A stretch of 64,000 nt of DNA from Acanthaster planci (taxonomy: Eukaryota; Echinodermata; Asteroidea; Valvatida; Acanthasteridae): assembly GCF_001949145.1 (NCBI RefSeq), contig NW_019091358.1:2287553-2351552 (forward strand). Reading direction: 5' to 3'. The notes under the pieces are model-generated. The model had not been told where the DNA came from. It made no database searches and was given only the letters and a program-made list of their open reading frames with translations. This document shows positions 12,600-27,200 of this stretch, piece by piece (position 1 is the first letter of the stretch; the number at the start of each line of letters is the position of its first letter). Position numbers and translations under genes: made by a program.

Positions 12600-12800
12600 C
12601 GAGGTCGATAAGTATTGGGCGTGGGTGGCAACCCCGGGGGGACGGGACACACACGTCACCCTGTATATTTGATGGTACGGTCGCGGCACTGGCCCCGGGA
12701 ATATTTTTCCCTTGTCTGTGGCTCTTTGGTTTGTACAACCCAAATATCAGCCCAGATTTTCAAGTTTCCCACGGCGCGCCGGACCCCCCGAATCAAAACA
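12600..12800. other. Unexplained GC/CpG-rich patch
   Basis: This short, strongly GC-rich island (accccggggggacggg, tacggtcgcggcactgg, acggcgcgccgg) sits in AT-rich DNA. Three overlapping frames cross it (plus 12485-12814, plus 12615-12830, minus 12656-12874) and none resembles a family I know. It may be the fragment of a GC-rich repeat or an exon. Confidence 0.3.
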
Positions 12801-13029
12801 CTGATTACAAATGACTCTCTGAACACTTGAATCAAGAAGTTGCCGGAAAATAGACCTCCTAGTTGAAGATACAATTGTAATCATACTATTATTAATATTG
12901 TAACATAAATTTTAATATGATATACCCCTGGCGCCTTACAGTCAAATGTGTTCTTGTTGTGTGCTTCTCCCTACCCTGACGAAAAATCGCCGCCGCTGTC
13001 ATTGTGGTTGTGTCATCGAGGCCTAGTAC

Positions 13030-13267
13030 CAGGATCAGATCCAGATTTCTGGAGGATCACCCTAACCCCCATCTCCCACCCCGCTCTGACACCAAGAGTA
13101 TGAAATTACAATTAAATCATAAGTAAACGATTTGTAGCAAGGTAAGTGCATCAGTAACATTGTAATGCATTACCTAGAATGTTCGCCTGTCCGCAACAAT
13201 CATATATTTAAAAACTGAATAAATGACAGCCCTGCTACCCCTGGAAAAATGTCTGGATCCGTTCCTG
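13030..13267. mobile_element. hAT-like MITE, copy 2
   Basis: The left end caggatcagatccagatttc and the right end, reversed (caggaacggatccagacatt), form an imperfect inverted repeat of about 25 bp spanning 238 bp. The right end matches the other copies with two C-to-T changes, as expected from CpG or transition decay. The interior shares ggaggatcacccta with copy 3 (aggatcacccctt). There is no open frame. Confidence 0.6.
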
Positions 13268-14199
13268 AGTATATTATTCCTTCGAGCGGATCAGTTGTGC
13301 TTTTTTCTCCTCATTTTCGTATTTTTGAATAACTTTTTAAATTTTTTTGTTGAATTAAGCTGAAGTTTCATGTAATCCTCAAGCTACCAGTGTGCTTAAA
13401 GTCCTTGACTGGTAAAGCCATTATTCACAAAACACATTGTTACATCTCACAAAATCGTTTCCCCACGCCATCCAATACCGAGGCAGAACAACAGTATCAA
13501 CAAAGGGCTCAATAAAAAAGTACTAAAGAATTGACTCAAAAGGAGAAAATAATTTTTCTTTCGTTTGTACGTTGAAATTTGAAGTCGCCGCAGGTGCGAA
13601 GTGAGGACGACAAAATATAGCCAATCAAAATTGCCTGAGGATTTGACAACACGTTGCTAAATAATGTGAAGAAGGGGTTGATACTGATAATTAAAAACAA
13701 TAAAGGAGATTGAATTTAACCAGACAGATAGTCTTTCAAGGAATACTTTTGAGTCCAAAGTTTATTACTCGCCGAAGGCAACGACCCTGTCTCACTTTTT
13801 TGTCTTCAGCATCTCACGTTTTCTTCATAGTTTTTCTTCTAACGACAATTCTCAAGTATTTTCAAGAGAAGGATGCTGGAAGGAAATTGATTGGCAATTT
13901 GCGATGTTTCAGCTTACGGGTTGTCAAAACACTCGTGATATCAGGGGCGAGAATTTGCGCCACATGGGGCTAATATTCAAGTTGAAAATAATCCGTCCCT
14001 GCGATGCACATTGGGCGCAGCGCAGGCAATCAGACGCCCGCCAGGTAAACGCGAGGCAACGAATACTCTACGTGCGGTAAAACTTTCCAGTCATGTAGCA
14101 CGTTCTGCGCTCTGTATTGTGGCACAGAATCCGGCCAAAACACTACCGAAATGGCAACTTATTGGTCCAAACTGACGCACAGTAAAAATAATTACAACA
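13268..14199. other. Intergenic, nothing recognised
   Basis: An 87-codon plus frame (13710-13973) lies here without family resemblance or splice context. Otherwise I see nothing. Confidence 0.35.
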
Positions 14200-14455
14200 C
14201 TTAGGGTTAAAGTGGTGGTTTTTTCCTCACTTTGCACCAATGAGGCCCGGGTTCGAGTCCCGACTTTGCCCAGGCTTTAAGTGCATTTGGTTTCCAGTCC
14301 ATGTTCGCTCTCGCGGTTTTCTCCTGCCTCTAAAACTGGACCTTCTTCTTAATTCCGTAATGTGAAGCCAACAAAGGTTATGAACAAATGTATAGATATT
14401 GGCGCAAATAGCCTGAGTAGCTAAAAGCGCCATTAAAACAAAAACAACACTATAA
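14200..14455 (+). mobile_element. tRNA-derived SINE-like element
   Basis: A pol III B-box match (ggttcgagtcc, 14250-14260) follows an A-box-like stretch (gggttaaagtgg, about 14203-14214) at the spacing of a tRNA promoter. The body then continues for about 190 bp and ends in an A-rich tail (attaaaacaaaaacaacac, to about 14450). The cloverleaf cannot be folded convincingly, so this is a retroposed, decayed SINE and not a working tRNA gene. The minus strand gives the RDSNPG peptide that often appears in spurious translations of such elements. Confidence 0.6.
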
Positions 14456-17400
14456 TGGGGGAGGGACAGAAAAAAAAGCAAATCGTATTGAAGCTGGTTT
14501 TAATTACCACAAAGAGCGTAGGACCTAACTTGTCCGTTTGGGGCTATAGTCAAGTTACACAATCGCGTGTCAAACAAACTAGCGGTTCAATGTACTCTTG
14601 AGCGAAAATGATGCGATAAATGACTGCAATACTTTCTCCAATGTAGTACAAGGTTTCGAGTTACATGTTTCCATCTCCGATGAACGCGTAATGACATATT
14701 AAATGCCCCGGTTCCCTTCAAAAACACGACCATCGTCCTTCTGTTTTCCCATTTAGCTGAAACCCAATACGAGCAGACACGAGAAACATTTCGGGGTACA
14801 TTGCCCCGGTGGGGTGTGGGATAATGAGATTGTTATGCAAATTCATTACAATAAGCGAGGGTTGGTGGTTTTGCATCCCAGTACTGAAGACTTCTGCCGA
14901 ATTTTTGATGGTGTAGAGAGGTTTTTGTTATTTTTTAAAAGTTAACACACATACATATATATCTATGAAATACACATTGACTTAAAATTTGTTCGAGGAC
15001 TTGATTGTTGTCTAGTAAAGGTCAAGGGTTAAGGGAGAAGTAATGTGTAAACAATTGCAGGCGTTGCCTGAAAGTTCAGGGATAAAGACTCTGAGGTCAA
15101 GTGGTTTGATATCCTCCAAATCTCCCCGTTTCAGTCGTGATTTATCATTGCCATTTGTCAGAGGAATGCAACCATTTTGGTGACTGATTACCCTTTTAAT
15201 AAAAACAGCTGCCTCATTGTTTTCGTTGCGGAATGTGTGAGGGGAAATTTGTTAGTCGATCATCTATTTAAATTTCCTGGGGTTTGCATCTTCATTTTAC
15301 TACTTCCGTTTTTTCCCGAAAATACAGAATAACCAGTCCGGAAGGGCGAATCCGTCTTTCAGGAAAGAGGGAGATGATATAAAGTTGTGTACATAAGGCA
15401 TTCTGGAATATGGTTTACTACATCAGGGAGGTTCGAGGTGTGCCAGGAAATATAGTATAGCATTAGTCAGCCATGACCCTTTACCCTCAACTCCGATGCG
15501 CTACTGTCTTTGCTGTCAGAGCTTAGCTGATAGTATAACTTTTGTTTGATAAAGAATTGAAAAAACCTCTAACCCCAAACCCAAACATGTGTCAACAAAG
15601 CACACAATTGATATTGAATGTCACGTCCAAAAGTATCGCTGAATTGAACCGGTGCTGACTGATTGTTTTCACTTCGACCATTTCTTTTTTTACACATGTG
15701 GGCACACACCTTGGAGTCACCACAGTTTTCAGTGTTCGATTCAAATGTCGTTCACGCATGCCATACAGAATAGCTCTACAACTAATTAGATAGCAATGAT
15801 ATTTTTGCACTATTTTGACAAATATATCGACACTCTATGGGCAGTAGTCTGCGGAAAATTGCCACATTGTCCCTTAACCGTTGAGTGCACTCTTCATATG
15901 GTATTTCATTCTTTCAGCTGTTGGGCCTCTCATTTGAAAAAAAAAGCCAGTCTGCAGCTGGCAATATCTAGAAACCTCCTTTTAAGGATCTATACCGCAG
16001 AATATGCACCGCCGATAAAAAAACACGATTAAATCCCTGCCTCGACGGACACCGAGTAACAGATGATGCAGAACCCGGCCGGGTTTATAATATTGACGCA
16101 CTCGCACCCACCGGGGACTTTACAGTGCAAGTAACCTTTTCCTACCTCTTTCTTTCCAAAGCTGTTTGCAATATCTACCCTCGCAAAATTGGAGGCCGCG
16201 TTGGCGACAATTATTAAGTTAGGGCTTGCATTTTCGACATGCAGAGTATTAAAACTACCCACGAAAGAAGCTATGTTTATTTGATTTTTGCTTGTATGTG
16301 CGTGTGCCCCGGCTCAACATTCCGATGTGGGCTCCCATTATTTGAGAAGAATTCGTCTATCAAATCTTGAAACCAGGTGATAAGGAGAGCCGCGTTGATG
16401 TTTACCCCCGTTTGAATATTTATTGTTTTCATTTACTTTAGCCGTAATATTCTGGTCACGCTTCGGAAATTCTTTCAATTGATTTTCAGTATCGAGGTCA
16501 GTGCACGCTCAATACATTGCTCGTAATCATTTGTAGTGCCCAATGCCGAGAGTGGTGGTATCGGCCGGGGAAGCAGTGCATGACAACCAACGGCGAGCGA
16601 CACGCACAAGCCAACTGTGTTCATGCTCTAAATCTCCGTCACCAAGATTCAATGAAATGTGGAAATTCGTGCTTATAGTGTTGAAAGACTGACTAACTCG
16701 AGTTTTTCCACTACACGAGCTACACCTGTACAACTAAAGCAACGATTTAGTTATCTTGCCCAGCTTTACTTAATTATACTATAATTTTTAATTTACGTTA
16801 TATACTCGTTGACAGTATTAAAAGACAAATACAAGAACTTTGTGGATCGCATTCTGTTGTTTCAGTTAATTAAAAATAACCATTTTGTCTCATCTGGATC
16901 CACAACAGGGGAGCACCTCCGACTCTGTGGGATTTGAAGAATTAGATGTGCGTATATAGTGCAAAGGTTGACGTATCTATGAGCAAAACCTGCTCCAGTT
17001 TGAATAACGACACCTAACACCTAGTATACTGGCAATGAAGCCAGCGCTTTATTCCTGATTACCCTGAGACAACACAAACAAGAACATGAGACAAGCAAAC
17101 AGGGTCGCATCAGTGGAGTTTAGGAACACGAATACGGAAACATATGTTCTCGACAAAAACGGGTAACAGTTAACCCCAAACCGATGCCGTGGTGCACCCT
17201 ATCCCTGCTGTGTAAGGGATTTGGCTCAAATCGTGCTCAGCCTGTTTGTATTTGTGTAGACTCGGCAAAGGTGATACTCTCGTGTGCCTGTGGTCGAGGT
17301 TCATTTATAGAACAATTTCATGCACTTCGCGTGCTGTTTTGCAGGCAATTGTATTTATGGGTTAGCAGTGTTGGCGTGCTGAAAGTGGAGGGGGGTCTAA

Positions 17401-20400
17401 ATATAATCTGAATTCTCAATTTTGTCCAACCTTATTTCAGTTTATGACTCCTCACCACCCCACCCCCCCCATAAAAGGAGATAAATACTAAAATCCAAAA
17501 TGCTACCGGTTCCAATTCCTAAAAAAGAAAAATATGAAAACCACTACCCCGCTAGCTGCACACTTGGAAGTGCTGGTGCTGTTTTGTGATCGCTGTGCTG
17601 GTTACATTTCCACAGGGAGATACCTGTTTTGGGGTTTTCTTTTTTAAATACTTTTGATGCAATTCCGCCATTTAGAAAAAAGATCTCAAGTAAATGTATT
17701 TGGTTTTGCCCCACGACTTATAATTATACATGCAATGTATGTCCAGTAAACCGTAGGTTTATGCTAAAATGTGGACTTTAATAGAGCTGTGGCCTATATT
17801 AGTGCAAATGCAGATAGAATTACCAAGGACTCTTCTGTGTGTTTGTAGGGAAATTGCTCATCATGTCCAATTTAGAAGGACAGCAACAGCTAATTAAGTG
17901 TGGGCCGCTCTCAGCTTACCTTTTTGGGAGCTGTGTGTCCTTCTATCGGCCAGCTGACTAAGCTGTTCAGGGAGGTTCAGCAGTTCATTAGCGTCATTTT
18001 CCCCAACCGTGATGGCGATTAAGAGCAGATGATCACAGGCTATTGGCTGTGCTTCTCCGCCCCCGGTCTCAGCCTTGTGAAGAAACAGAACAGGCCATGC
18101 ATTACATCAAGTAATAATTGGACCGCCTTGTTGCACATCCAATGAAAATTTAATGTGGTCTCTCGCTGCCCTCTCAAAGCTTTAGGCAAAGAGCAAGAAG
18201 CAAGGGATATGCTGGAATTGTTGGTGTACACTGCGGTGTGGGAACTCAACCCACCCTTATCGTATACCTGCCGTGTCCTAGTACCCACCGATAGTTTAGT
18301 TGGACTCTGAACGAGGCCGTCTTTTGACTGTGAAAAGTTGGTTTGTTGACATTGAGTAGGAATACTGGTCGAAGTTTGACTGAAGTTGCTGGGGATAATG
18401 TCAACAATTATCACAGCCAATAAATAAGCGTTTGAGTAAGCATTAGAGTCTGAGTATACTGTTGGTTTAACCATATTTGCCTTCAGTTTCAAATATTTGA
18501 ATATATTTGTGATATTCAGTTACAAGGGATAGATTTTGCAGTTAATTAAAATAATTTGGGACTGTGAAAACGATTTTCATTGCTGCAGTCTATTTTGTAA
18601 TCATTTTTATGAGCTTACAACATGTTATATTTACTTGTTTTTTTATTAAACATAATGTTAATTACTCAGTATAAGCAATTGCTGAGTTCATTAAAATAAA
18701 AAACATATTTTGTGTATAAATTACAAGAAATCCTCCGAAATGAAATTACTACGCATATTCTGTCTCCTTGGGAACAGGGGTCCCCAAACAGACTAATTAT
18801 TTATTGTATCGGTCTGCGACTTTTTCAATAACAGTGCTGCACTCTTCACGTGTTAATGATTAAATGTGGAAAATTATTAGCGGACAGAATTAGAACAGAA
18901 CAATGTGTTTGACAGGAATTCACCTAAAATTGAGAATATATTCGTCTTGCAAAAACACTACACATTATTCATCAAGTCCCAAAAACACAACTCAAATAAG
19001 ATTTTCGAAATGTTCCATTCGAAAGGGGTTGTAGAAAAACAAAGAAATTTACTTTAGTTTAATGGTGTAGATGACATGTTACACCGAGAAAATTAAATTA
19101 GACTTGTGGGGCCTACCGCCTCGAAATAACAAGCAAGGGATAAACTGCAGGGACACAAGGAGAACAAAGAGTGTAGCAGGAAGAGGGAGAAGGCGGGAAA
19201 AACGAAGACAACACTCTTAAAACAACCTAGTCAACATGTTGACTGATGTTTCTAGTTGTTCAAAATTGACTACGGATGCAGTCAAACACCTACGCTGGCG
19301 TTGCAAATCATGCTTTCTGACAAGATTCCTATTCGATGCCTTTGAAATATCAATGAACTGACTAAAAAAATCTAGTTCCAGTTGCACCCAGCTGACCCTG
19401 AAGAGTCAGTCAAATTTTACTGAATTCTTATCAGATTTGACTGATCCTTTTTAGAGTGAAAACCAGCCCAGTTTACGTTTGCTATGAGATGCAGTAATGA
19501 AGCAGAGCATTTATGACGCGGATTATGCGAGCCAATCGGTTGTACGCACAGTGAATGATTTCATTACTCCGCCCATAAAATTAATTAAGGCATTTAATCG
19601 AGTATTATAAGATTTCAAATCATTGTACTCATGAAAAACCCATTTCCCACCAGAGTATTCTTCTCTGCACGGAAATACTTGGCGTCAACAGCAGCACAAA
19701 TGTTTTATTTTGATTGTTTTGGGTCAAGTTTCATTTTGCTTTAAGTTGTTGCTTTGATGCCACTGGGCCGTATGTCCTTACCTTTGTGCGTGGAATGAAA
19801 GATGTTTTTTGCTCTCACTATAGTTAAAGAGAAAATCCACCCCGTCTGAGCAACCATGTGATAAACGAAGATTGAATATATACTTCAGGACACACATTTT
19901 TATTGTTTGTATATTGCGTGTTGTTTATTTGAATCTGCCTGAATAAATCAAGAAGAAGTAGAAGAAACCCTGTCGATTGCTTTGTAAGCTCCTTTATTTC
20001 CTTTATGTCAAGTTTAGGATGTACTTTACAGAGTACACAATTGCACAAAATACAAGGGAAAAAATGACATAAAACATACAAACAAATAACCGTACAAACA
20101 GTGCCGACTAGATTGACCAAAAGAAATGATTTGAAATGTAGGGCTTGTCTGCCACTTTGTTTTTACCAAAGGTCATTTAAACAGAGATGTGCAAATGTGA
20201 GCCGCTCCAGTTCAAAAAGATGTGTAACACATTGTTCTCGACATCATTCAAGAACAAGCAACCACGTGACACGTGCTGTTCATCAGTTTCAATTCACTCG
20301 TTTTGTTTGGACGAACAAAAATATTTGCAGAAATGTCAATTTATCTGCTTGCTTGCCCTCTGACATGAAGCGAATTTTTTGTAGTTATATAATTATTTTA

Positions 20401-21107
20401 ACCTTCGAACACCTGTAATAGGAGCCGTTATTTTGAATCAACCAGTCTTGACTGCCGTTCACGTTCATAACCAAATATGCATAGAACTATGGCTCATTTT
20501 TCTCCAAAGTGGCTCAATATTATTGTTTTAATTTTTGAGGACATAGTTGTACATTCGGTGGCAACGTCGGTGAGTTGTTGATTCATCTTATCCGATAAAA
20601 TAATTTTAAACTATAAGACAATGGACGTGATTGCGTGCCACCACTTGAGAAAATATCTGACAATAGTTTTTACAAGCATCTATACTCGGAAAATAGTTTT
20701 GCCTCCTCTCGGAGGGGTATTTTTCTCAAATTCTTCATTCAAAATGCCTTATTGCACTGTTTCTTTATGAATTTTGTATGTTTATGAAGCTGTTACAAGA
20801 ATATTTAATACTTTTACATATTTTTGATAATACAGTATATATCATTTCACCCGCAGACCCGACGGAAAATGAAATCTCGTCTTAATAAGGCAATTTTGTG
20901 GTGTACACTTTTCTCAGAATGTATGAGATAACACACCTTGAGTGGCACACATTACGAAAGGTTATACTCCGACTTGAAACATTAAAACACAACAGGCAAA
21001 CGAAATGGCAGAAAGGTACAGATGTACAGACAATCTAATAAAGGGTGACTTTAAACACTCCTTCCCGCAAAGAGTGGATGTGATTTTGCAACAATACACT
21101 TTTCTCA
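14456..21107. other. Intergenic, no gene recognised
   Basis: This block of 6.6 kb has only short frames. The longest, 150 codons on the minus strand at 18040-18492, has unbiased composition and no domain that I know. Bases 18480-19100 are very AT-rich. I saw no transposase, reverse transcriptase or RNA gene. Confidence 0.4.
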
Positions 21108-21285
21108 ATGGATAAGAACGGCACAAAGGAACCGGTCCATTCCAGAGATGGTGGTCGCTATGCAAAAGCCTTCCCCGAATCACGAGGTATAGCAACAGTG
21201 TCTTAGTCTGGGGAATTCAAATTGTTACGTTCCTGTGCAATCAGATAACACATTGTACCGGATTTTATTCAAATTTAACTCGCAA
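21108..21285 (+). repeat. Dispersed repeat family B, unfolded copy
   Basis: The copy is collinear: tggataagaacgg, ccattccagagatggtggtc, gctatgcaaaagcc, ccccgaatcacg, gcaacagtgtctta, tgtaccggatttt. Its left half appears inverted and its right half direct at 7722-7960. No clear target-site duplication or coding frame. Confidence 0.65.
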
Positions 21286-24200
21286 GTGGCTTATTTCAAG
21301 CTGGTAATACACCCATTTTGACTGGATGCGTTTTTATATGTGTCTTACACACGTCCGCTGCTCACTATGCACATGATGAAAATGCTCGACAATCAACGAT
21401 ACCATCTGAATACTGGCGACAACAGGTTTCAAATACTTTTTAATGACCAAAACAAAAAAGACAATAAAAACCCCAGAAAACAGTCAAACAGAACTCAAAG
21501 AACAACAAACAAAACAAGAAGAGGATACAAGAAGGAACTCATAAACAAGGGGGTGAGCGAAATACAGAGACAAGCACAATGGCTTCCAAATAGACAGTCA
21601 CATAATACGAAGGGGTGGTGAAAAAGGGACAGACTAAAAAACAAAGACAAGACTGGAGACAAAGGGACAAAAGTTGAGGGGGACAAATAAACAACTTTTC
21701 AGAAGTGTTAGCACTTTCATTTCATAAAAAAGGCAACGTGCCCTCCCCCACGCTGGGAACGCAACTGATACTGTAGTGCAAGTTCCTTCCATAAGTCTAG
21801 AGGAGTGAAAAATTGGCCGAACAAAACGCAGAAGTCTTTTAGCAATTCTTTAAAACTTTATTTTCTTTTTTCCCGCTCTACCATCAGACTTGGTCGAGGA
21901 CATATTCCCAGGCATTTTTCTCAGTTGCAGGAAAATGAACTTTATTATTAGCATTTCACGTCAGATTGTAAGCCATGATATACGCTACGAGAAAATGACA
22001 GAAAACTTCTCGCGATTGACGACTGCTTCGATTAAATGGAGCCCACATGCCTACAGGCTGGCAGCTTAATCGAAGAGGGCACGGCCTGGTGGAACTCAAA
22101 ATTATTACAGCTTGTATCCCATGTGTACTTCACGTCGGCAAATCTTCGATTGCCTGATTACCTCTAAAAGGGTCTTTGGTTTAGACTTACCGTAATATGA
22201 GTCGAAGAATTTGAATTTGTGAAACGACAACCGGAGATTGGGACTCACTTGAAATATGTATGGGTCAAACAGGGATAATGTAATAAAAAGTTGTGTATTT
22301 ACGTTCGCAGAGGACCCATGGCTTCAAACTCTATTGGTAATGATCTGGAGTATTTCAAATTTATATTCAGGAAACAGCATTTCAGGCCAAGCAAGGAATA
22401 GAAATAAATGGCGGAAATTATATTCTGCTGTTTAAAAAGATCATGTGAAATCGAAGCAAATATCCTCAAACAGGCTTTGTTGGCCCAGCACAACCACTGA
22501 AGACGTATCAGTGTGCTATAAGTGGGTAATGCACACTCTGTTGGTGCTTGTGACGTACATTTGTGTCAACAAGTGGGAGTGACTGGCTGGATGATGGACG
22601 GGTGATAAAATTAGAAAATCGACTATTCGCTGAAGACAAAAACACATGTCATATTAAAGAGTATCATGACATGGGGTGATATCATAGTATTGTCTCTTTT
22701 CTTTGGTTCACAAATCGGGGGGCTCGATTCTGTGACTCATCCTTTGTTACACACTTGGGTATGTAGCCCCTGCCTAAAGATCTATGCAATGTTCGAAACC
22801 AGGAAACAACTTTTGATAACAATAGAGATCAGTTTAATAACCATGCTGGTAATACAGAGAGGTTCGACGTATTTTAAGCCAGGATCTCCCAACCAGTGAT
22901 GACGGCCAATTACCGTATGATTTTCATTATATTACAAAAAGTGTGATGTAACTTCAACATCCACGGAATCCATATAAAGTGCGCGGTGTGGATATTGAGC
23001 CAGATTTAGTGGTTTTGAGGGCATTTATCAAACATCAGTTTAACACCACATGTTTTGCATAATATATGCAGTTTTGATTAGGGTTTAGGCGGAACTGTGT
23101 ATGTGAGTTTGAGTATCGAATGCTATTTGTTAACAATTTGCTACGGTAAAGAATATTCAATGAAGTAAAGAAAGAAACAAATATAATTGATGTTATTTTA
23201 TCATTTAGTTCTTTTTTGCATTATTCACCATACTTTACAGGACTGAAACGGTGGAACTGAAATGTCGACCAGGATCTATCCCTCCGGGTTACCGTGAAGG
23301 TCAACACGGGTTCACTAGAGTCGTTCGTTTCCAAGAGCAAAGCATTTTGTGATCTAGCGAATACATCAAATCCAGAGTCAGACTATTCCATTTTAAAGAG
23401 CATCGTGAAAACCAGCCAGTAGGCGAACTGACACATATGCGCCAGAGATTGAAAGGCAGTCGCTGGATGCCTGCACTTTCTATCAAGAGGAGGAAAAACC
23501 TCACAGGTATCAAATTCTCAGATCAACATCACCCCTCCCGTTGGTTCAGAGCAAACACACAGCCGGCTGTTACAGAATGCACAAAGAAGGCTAGTGACGA
23601 AGGGACTGCGTGGAAAGGAATCATCTTAAAACCCTACATGAATAGCCTGCTACAAATAATACCGGAGTTGGGCTCTGCGTCACAACAGTAATGCCCAATG
23701 CCCAGTGGTGCTTACATCGCACTTTTTCTTTTGAACGGGGTGACTTGGACCCAACAGGCGTAACTTTTGCCTTTCTCTGTTCTGTTGAAAGGCTTTTCTG
23801 TTTTTCTGTTTATTTTCCAAAATTGCTCAAAATTGTCGAAATTAAAGTCGTGCACTCGGGTTTATAATTAAATAAACAAATGAATGAAGTTATATCTGCG
23901 AGATATTGGCTGCTATCCTGAGTGTCTAGTCGTTATACAAGCAGGTTGTGGAACACCTACCTGTGTGTTGGACTTTGGTTACATTTTCAATCATATCACG
24001 AGTAGCGAAGCACGGAAGCAAAACTTAATTGTATTTAGAATGACTGGTCGGACCGTTTTGTGTATTGTAAACTCAGCTGAGGTGGAAAGTTGTGGCCGAC
24101 ACATGTAAAGAGTTGTAGTTAGACAAAGGAAAGAGCCGGATTTCGTTGCTGGCAGCATTTTTTTCCGTTTAGGAATACTACCATCTTTCTTTAGGGGTTA

Positions 24201-27200
24201 AATTATTTTAAAGAGATTGCAAATAATTGCCAAACTTCATACAAAACAAAAGGCTACTCCTTATTCAGAACCTAATAGGCCACTGAGCATCACCCAAGGG
24301 CTGGGGCTCCTTTCGTCTGCAAATGACATTGATTAATAACCAGCAACGATTTGTAAATGTGATACACAAGAGAAACCAATGTAAAATGTTATAGTACACA
24401 AAATTTATGAGGCAAAGAGAAGACAAAATTCACTCGATGTGAACTGTTTGGCAAGTGGTCTGAAATGACATCGACAGGCATAGAGACAGTGTTAAGATTT
24501 TAATCAGATGTTTCTTAACTACCCAGATAAAGGTCATAACATAGTTTTCTGTCAGTGAATAATTTCAAATAGCGAATGAATAGATGTAACTATTCTCTGA
24601 AGTATCGCGCAAAGTCTAACAATATAGTGGAAATGCTTTCGAGAGAAACAAAACTTACTGTCATAAAATACTGGAAATGAAACTGGACTTCTTTACCTCG
24701 AAGTCAGAGTAAGTGAAAGTCGAATTGCTGTAACTTAAAATGGTAGTATTTAATTTATCGACCAAGAAAGACACAGATACTAAGTACGGTTTTCAGAGGG
24801 GAATTACATGAGGGGCTAGTTTGATCTCCTCTATTGGTGTTTTTTTTTTCAAGCAATGTGGTTATCCTTTTGATTAATGAAATACCGTTTCCATTGAAGG
24901 TTCATTTCAGAATGGTTTCCCATCTAATACTTGTGTATTTGACAGTTTAATGTTTCGAATACTTTTGGCGAACCATTTTATGGTGATATACTTTGTAGAA
25001 AAAATAAAACTCGGTTCTTATAACGACACTTCCCGCCAATGGATCTTCCTTTTTCTGTGAAGTTGTTCTTTCAGAACCGATTTCCTTAACATTTAAACTT
25101 TAATTTTGGTTTAGGGTTTCCGTTTGTGCTTGTTTATCTTCGAAATGTCTCTTCTCTTTGGTTTGTTTGGTGTTTCATGTGCGTTTTAGATTTTTCGTAT
25201 TTATTTTGAATGTTTCATGCACTTGACTTTGGGGGTTGTTTTGTTTTGTTTTTAGGTTGGAATAAGTTTATTTTTAAAGCAACGAAGTCGCACAACTCTG
25301 CTATTGTCTATGGAAAAGTTTGTCTTTGCTAAAGGTCAGCTGTAGTAGGATTCTTACATTTAAATTAAATTAAAGTTCCATAACAAGTGACTAACTCTGT
25401 CATTAGAGTTATCGAAATTATTTTTTATTATCTTATTAATTGAATTTTTTTGTAAATCAACCCTATTCAAACTGATGAGGGTTAGATTAAATTTTAGCAG
25501 CATCCAGAGGTTTGCTTCTTCGAAGTGCCCTGGTGACATTTTCCTGACCATGGACTTCAAAATAAGAGTCGCTGGAAGTTGCCTGACCTATTCTGTTGTA
25601 CAATTTTCATCTGTTACTTCACTACCTATCTTACAATCTTCCAATAAGCAGACAACACTAGGTCACTTTATGGAAAAGGACAAGTGATACGTTTATTCAT
25701 CCACCAGGGAATATGTGGCACCACAAGAAATGTAATAATACAATGTGTATATACCTATTTACAAGTTACACGCAGTTTGTCTTGATACAATAACACACAC
25801 CTGACATTCAGTTGTGTGCCATTATGCCATGGCATCAAAATTTCAACAGTTCTGAAAGAGTATTAGGCTTCACAGCAGGCCAGCGCACTTTCCCCTTGCT
25901 GGCATTTTGCTGTTACGAGTCTACAGCCTTTAAATGTCATTAGAATGTCTGTTCAAGTGCAACAATTTACCCTTTTTCGAGACACCTTATGGTGTGTCAC
26001 ACTCTCTGCAGGATTTCACATCGTTTTCACCCATAATTTCTTGTCTTCTCCCTGGAAAATGACTTGCAACCTTTCCCTTGACATACAGCAACGTTTTACC
26101 TCTCCGTCTCAGCAACAATGCCGTCGTCTCCGATTGCCACTCGCCCTTGTCTTGGACATGTTTCAGCTGTGTGTACACGTTCCCAGATCTTTTTATCTCC
26201 TCTCTTTGTTCCGCATTTGTCCGTTTCGTAGGGTCCTGAATGTCATATTTTTGAGCTAGAGTATCGCGTGATGCAGTCAGCTGTACAAGTAGATGCGATG
26301 GGGTTACCACCCGATATCTCCCTCATTAGTCTACACTGACCAACCAGGGGCGACTTACAACACTCCCCCCCCCAACCAGCACGCCACCTTAATTCTCCAG
26401 CTGGTATGCGAAAACAATATAAGAACCCGTCTAATCAAGACAGGGATTTTTGACCTTTTATTAATTCCACTTTTGTGTACTCCAAATGCAAATGTTTAGT
26501 GAATTGACTTATAAAGGTCAGGGTGAAGTCTTAATCGGCTAAGTTGTTGAAAATGCACCAGTAATAAGTTCATAAATGTGAAAAAAACAAACAAAAAACC
26601 TCTCACTGTAGCAGAAAGTACACTGAAAATACATTTTCATTGTAAGATGTGTGTGGAGATTCAAAACTTATGATGACATGATTTCTTTGGTTAAAAGCAA
26701 ATGACAGAATATAATTTAGCTTAACAGTATTTAATTTAAATTTTCCCTTCACTTGTTACTTAATCCAACTCTTGCTTCCTAAGGCAGTAGGCCAAATTCA
26801 GTAAATGCTCTAAAATGTCAAATGAAACTGCCATGAGCAAAGGGCAAACTTATACATGCAACTGGTCTTCACCTTTGAAAATTGCAGCGCCACCTATAGG
26901 ATAATCTTGAATTAAGTTGACGACTTGATACAGGCAAGATAACATAATCATATCAACAACATAAATATTAAGTGTGTTGCAGCCTTAGTAGGTGTACACT
27001 GAATGTCCCGTTACATCAGGTATTTTTAAACACATAGGCCTAATACAAATATTTCAAGCCAAAAGTGGTTGTAAAAGGTATAACCCATTCAGCTTTCTTA
27101 TTAGGAAGTTTTAGCAATGACTTAAACGCTTATCTTTAACCAAACAGGCATGGAATCCATGAACATAAATATCGGCATCAAAGTAGGCTACTCTTGCCTA

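Noticed and set aside
12600-12874. GC-rich patch as a coding exon
   Set aside because: Open in several frames at once because of composition; no splice signals or family match.
14250-14260. B-box match as a functional tRNA gene
   Set aside because: No acceptor or anticodon stem can be drawn around it; the long body and A-rich tail fit a SINE.
18040-18492. 150-codon minus frame
   Set aside because: About the length expected by chance for the longest frame in 64 kb of this composition; no recognisable motif.
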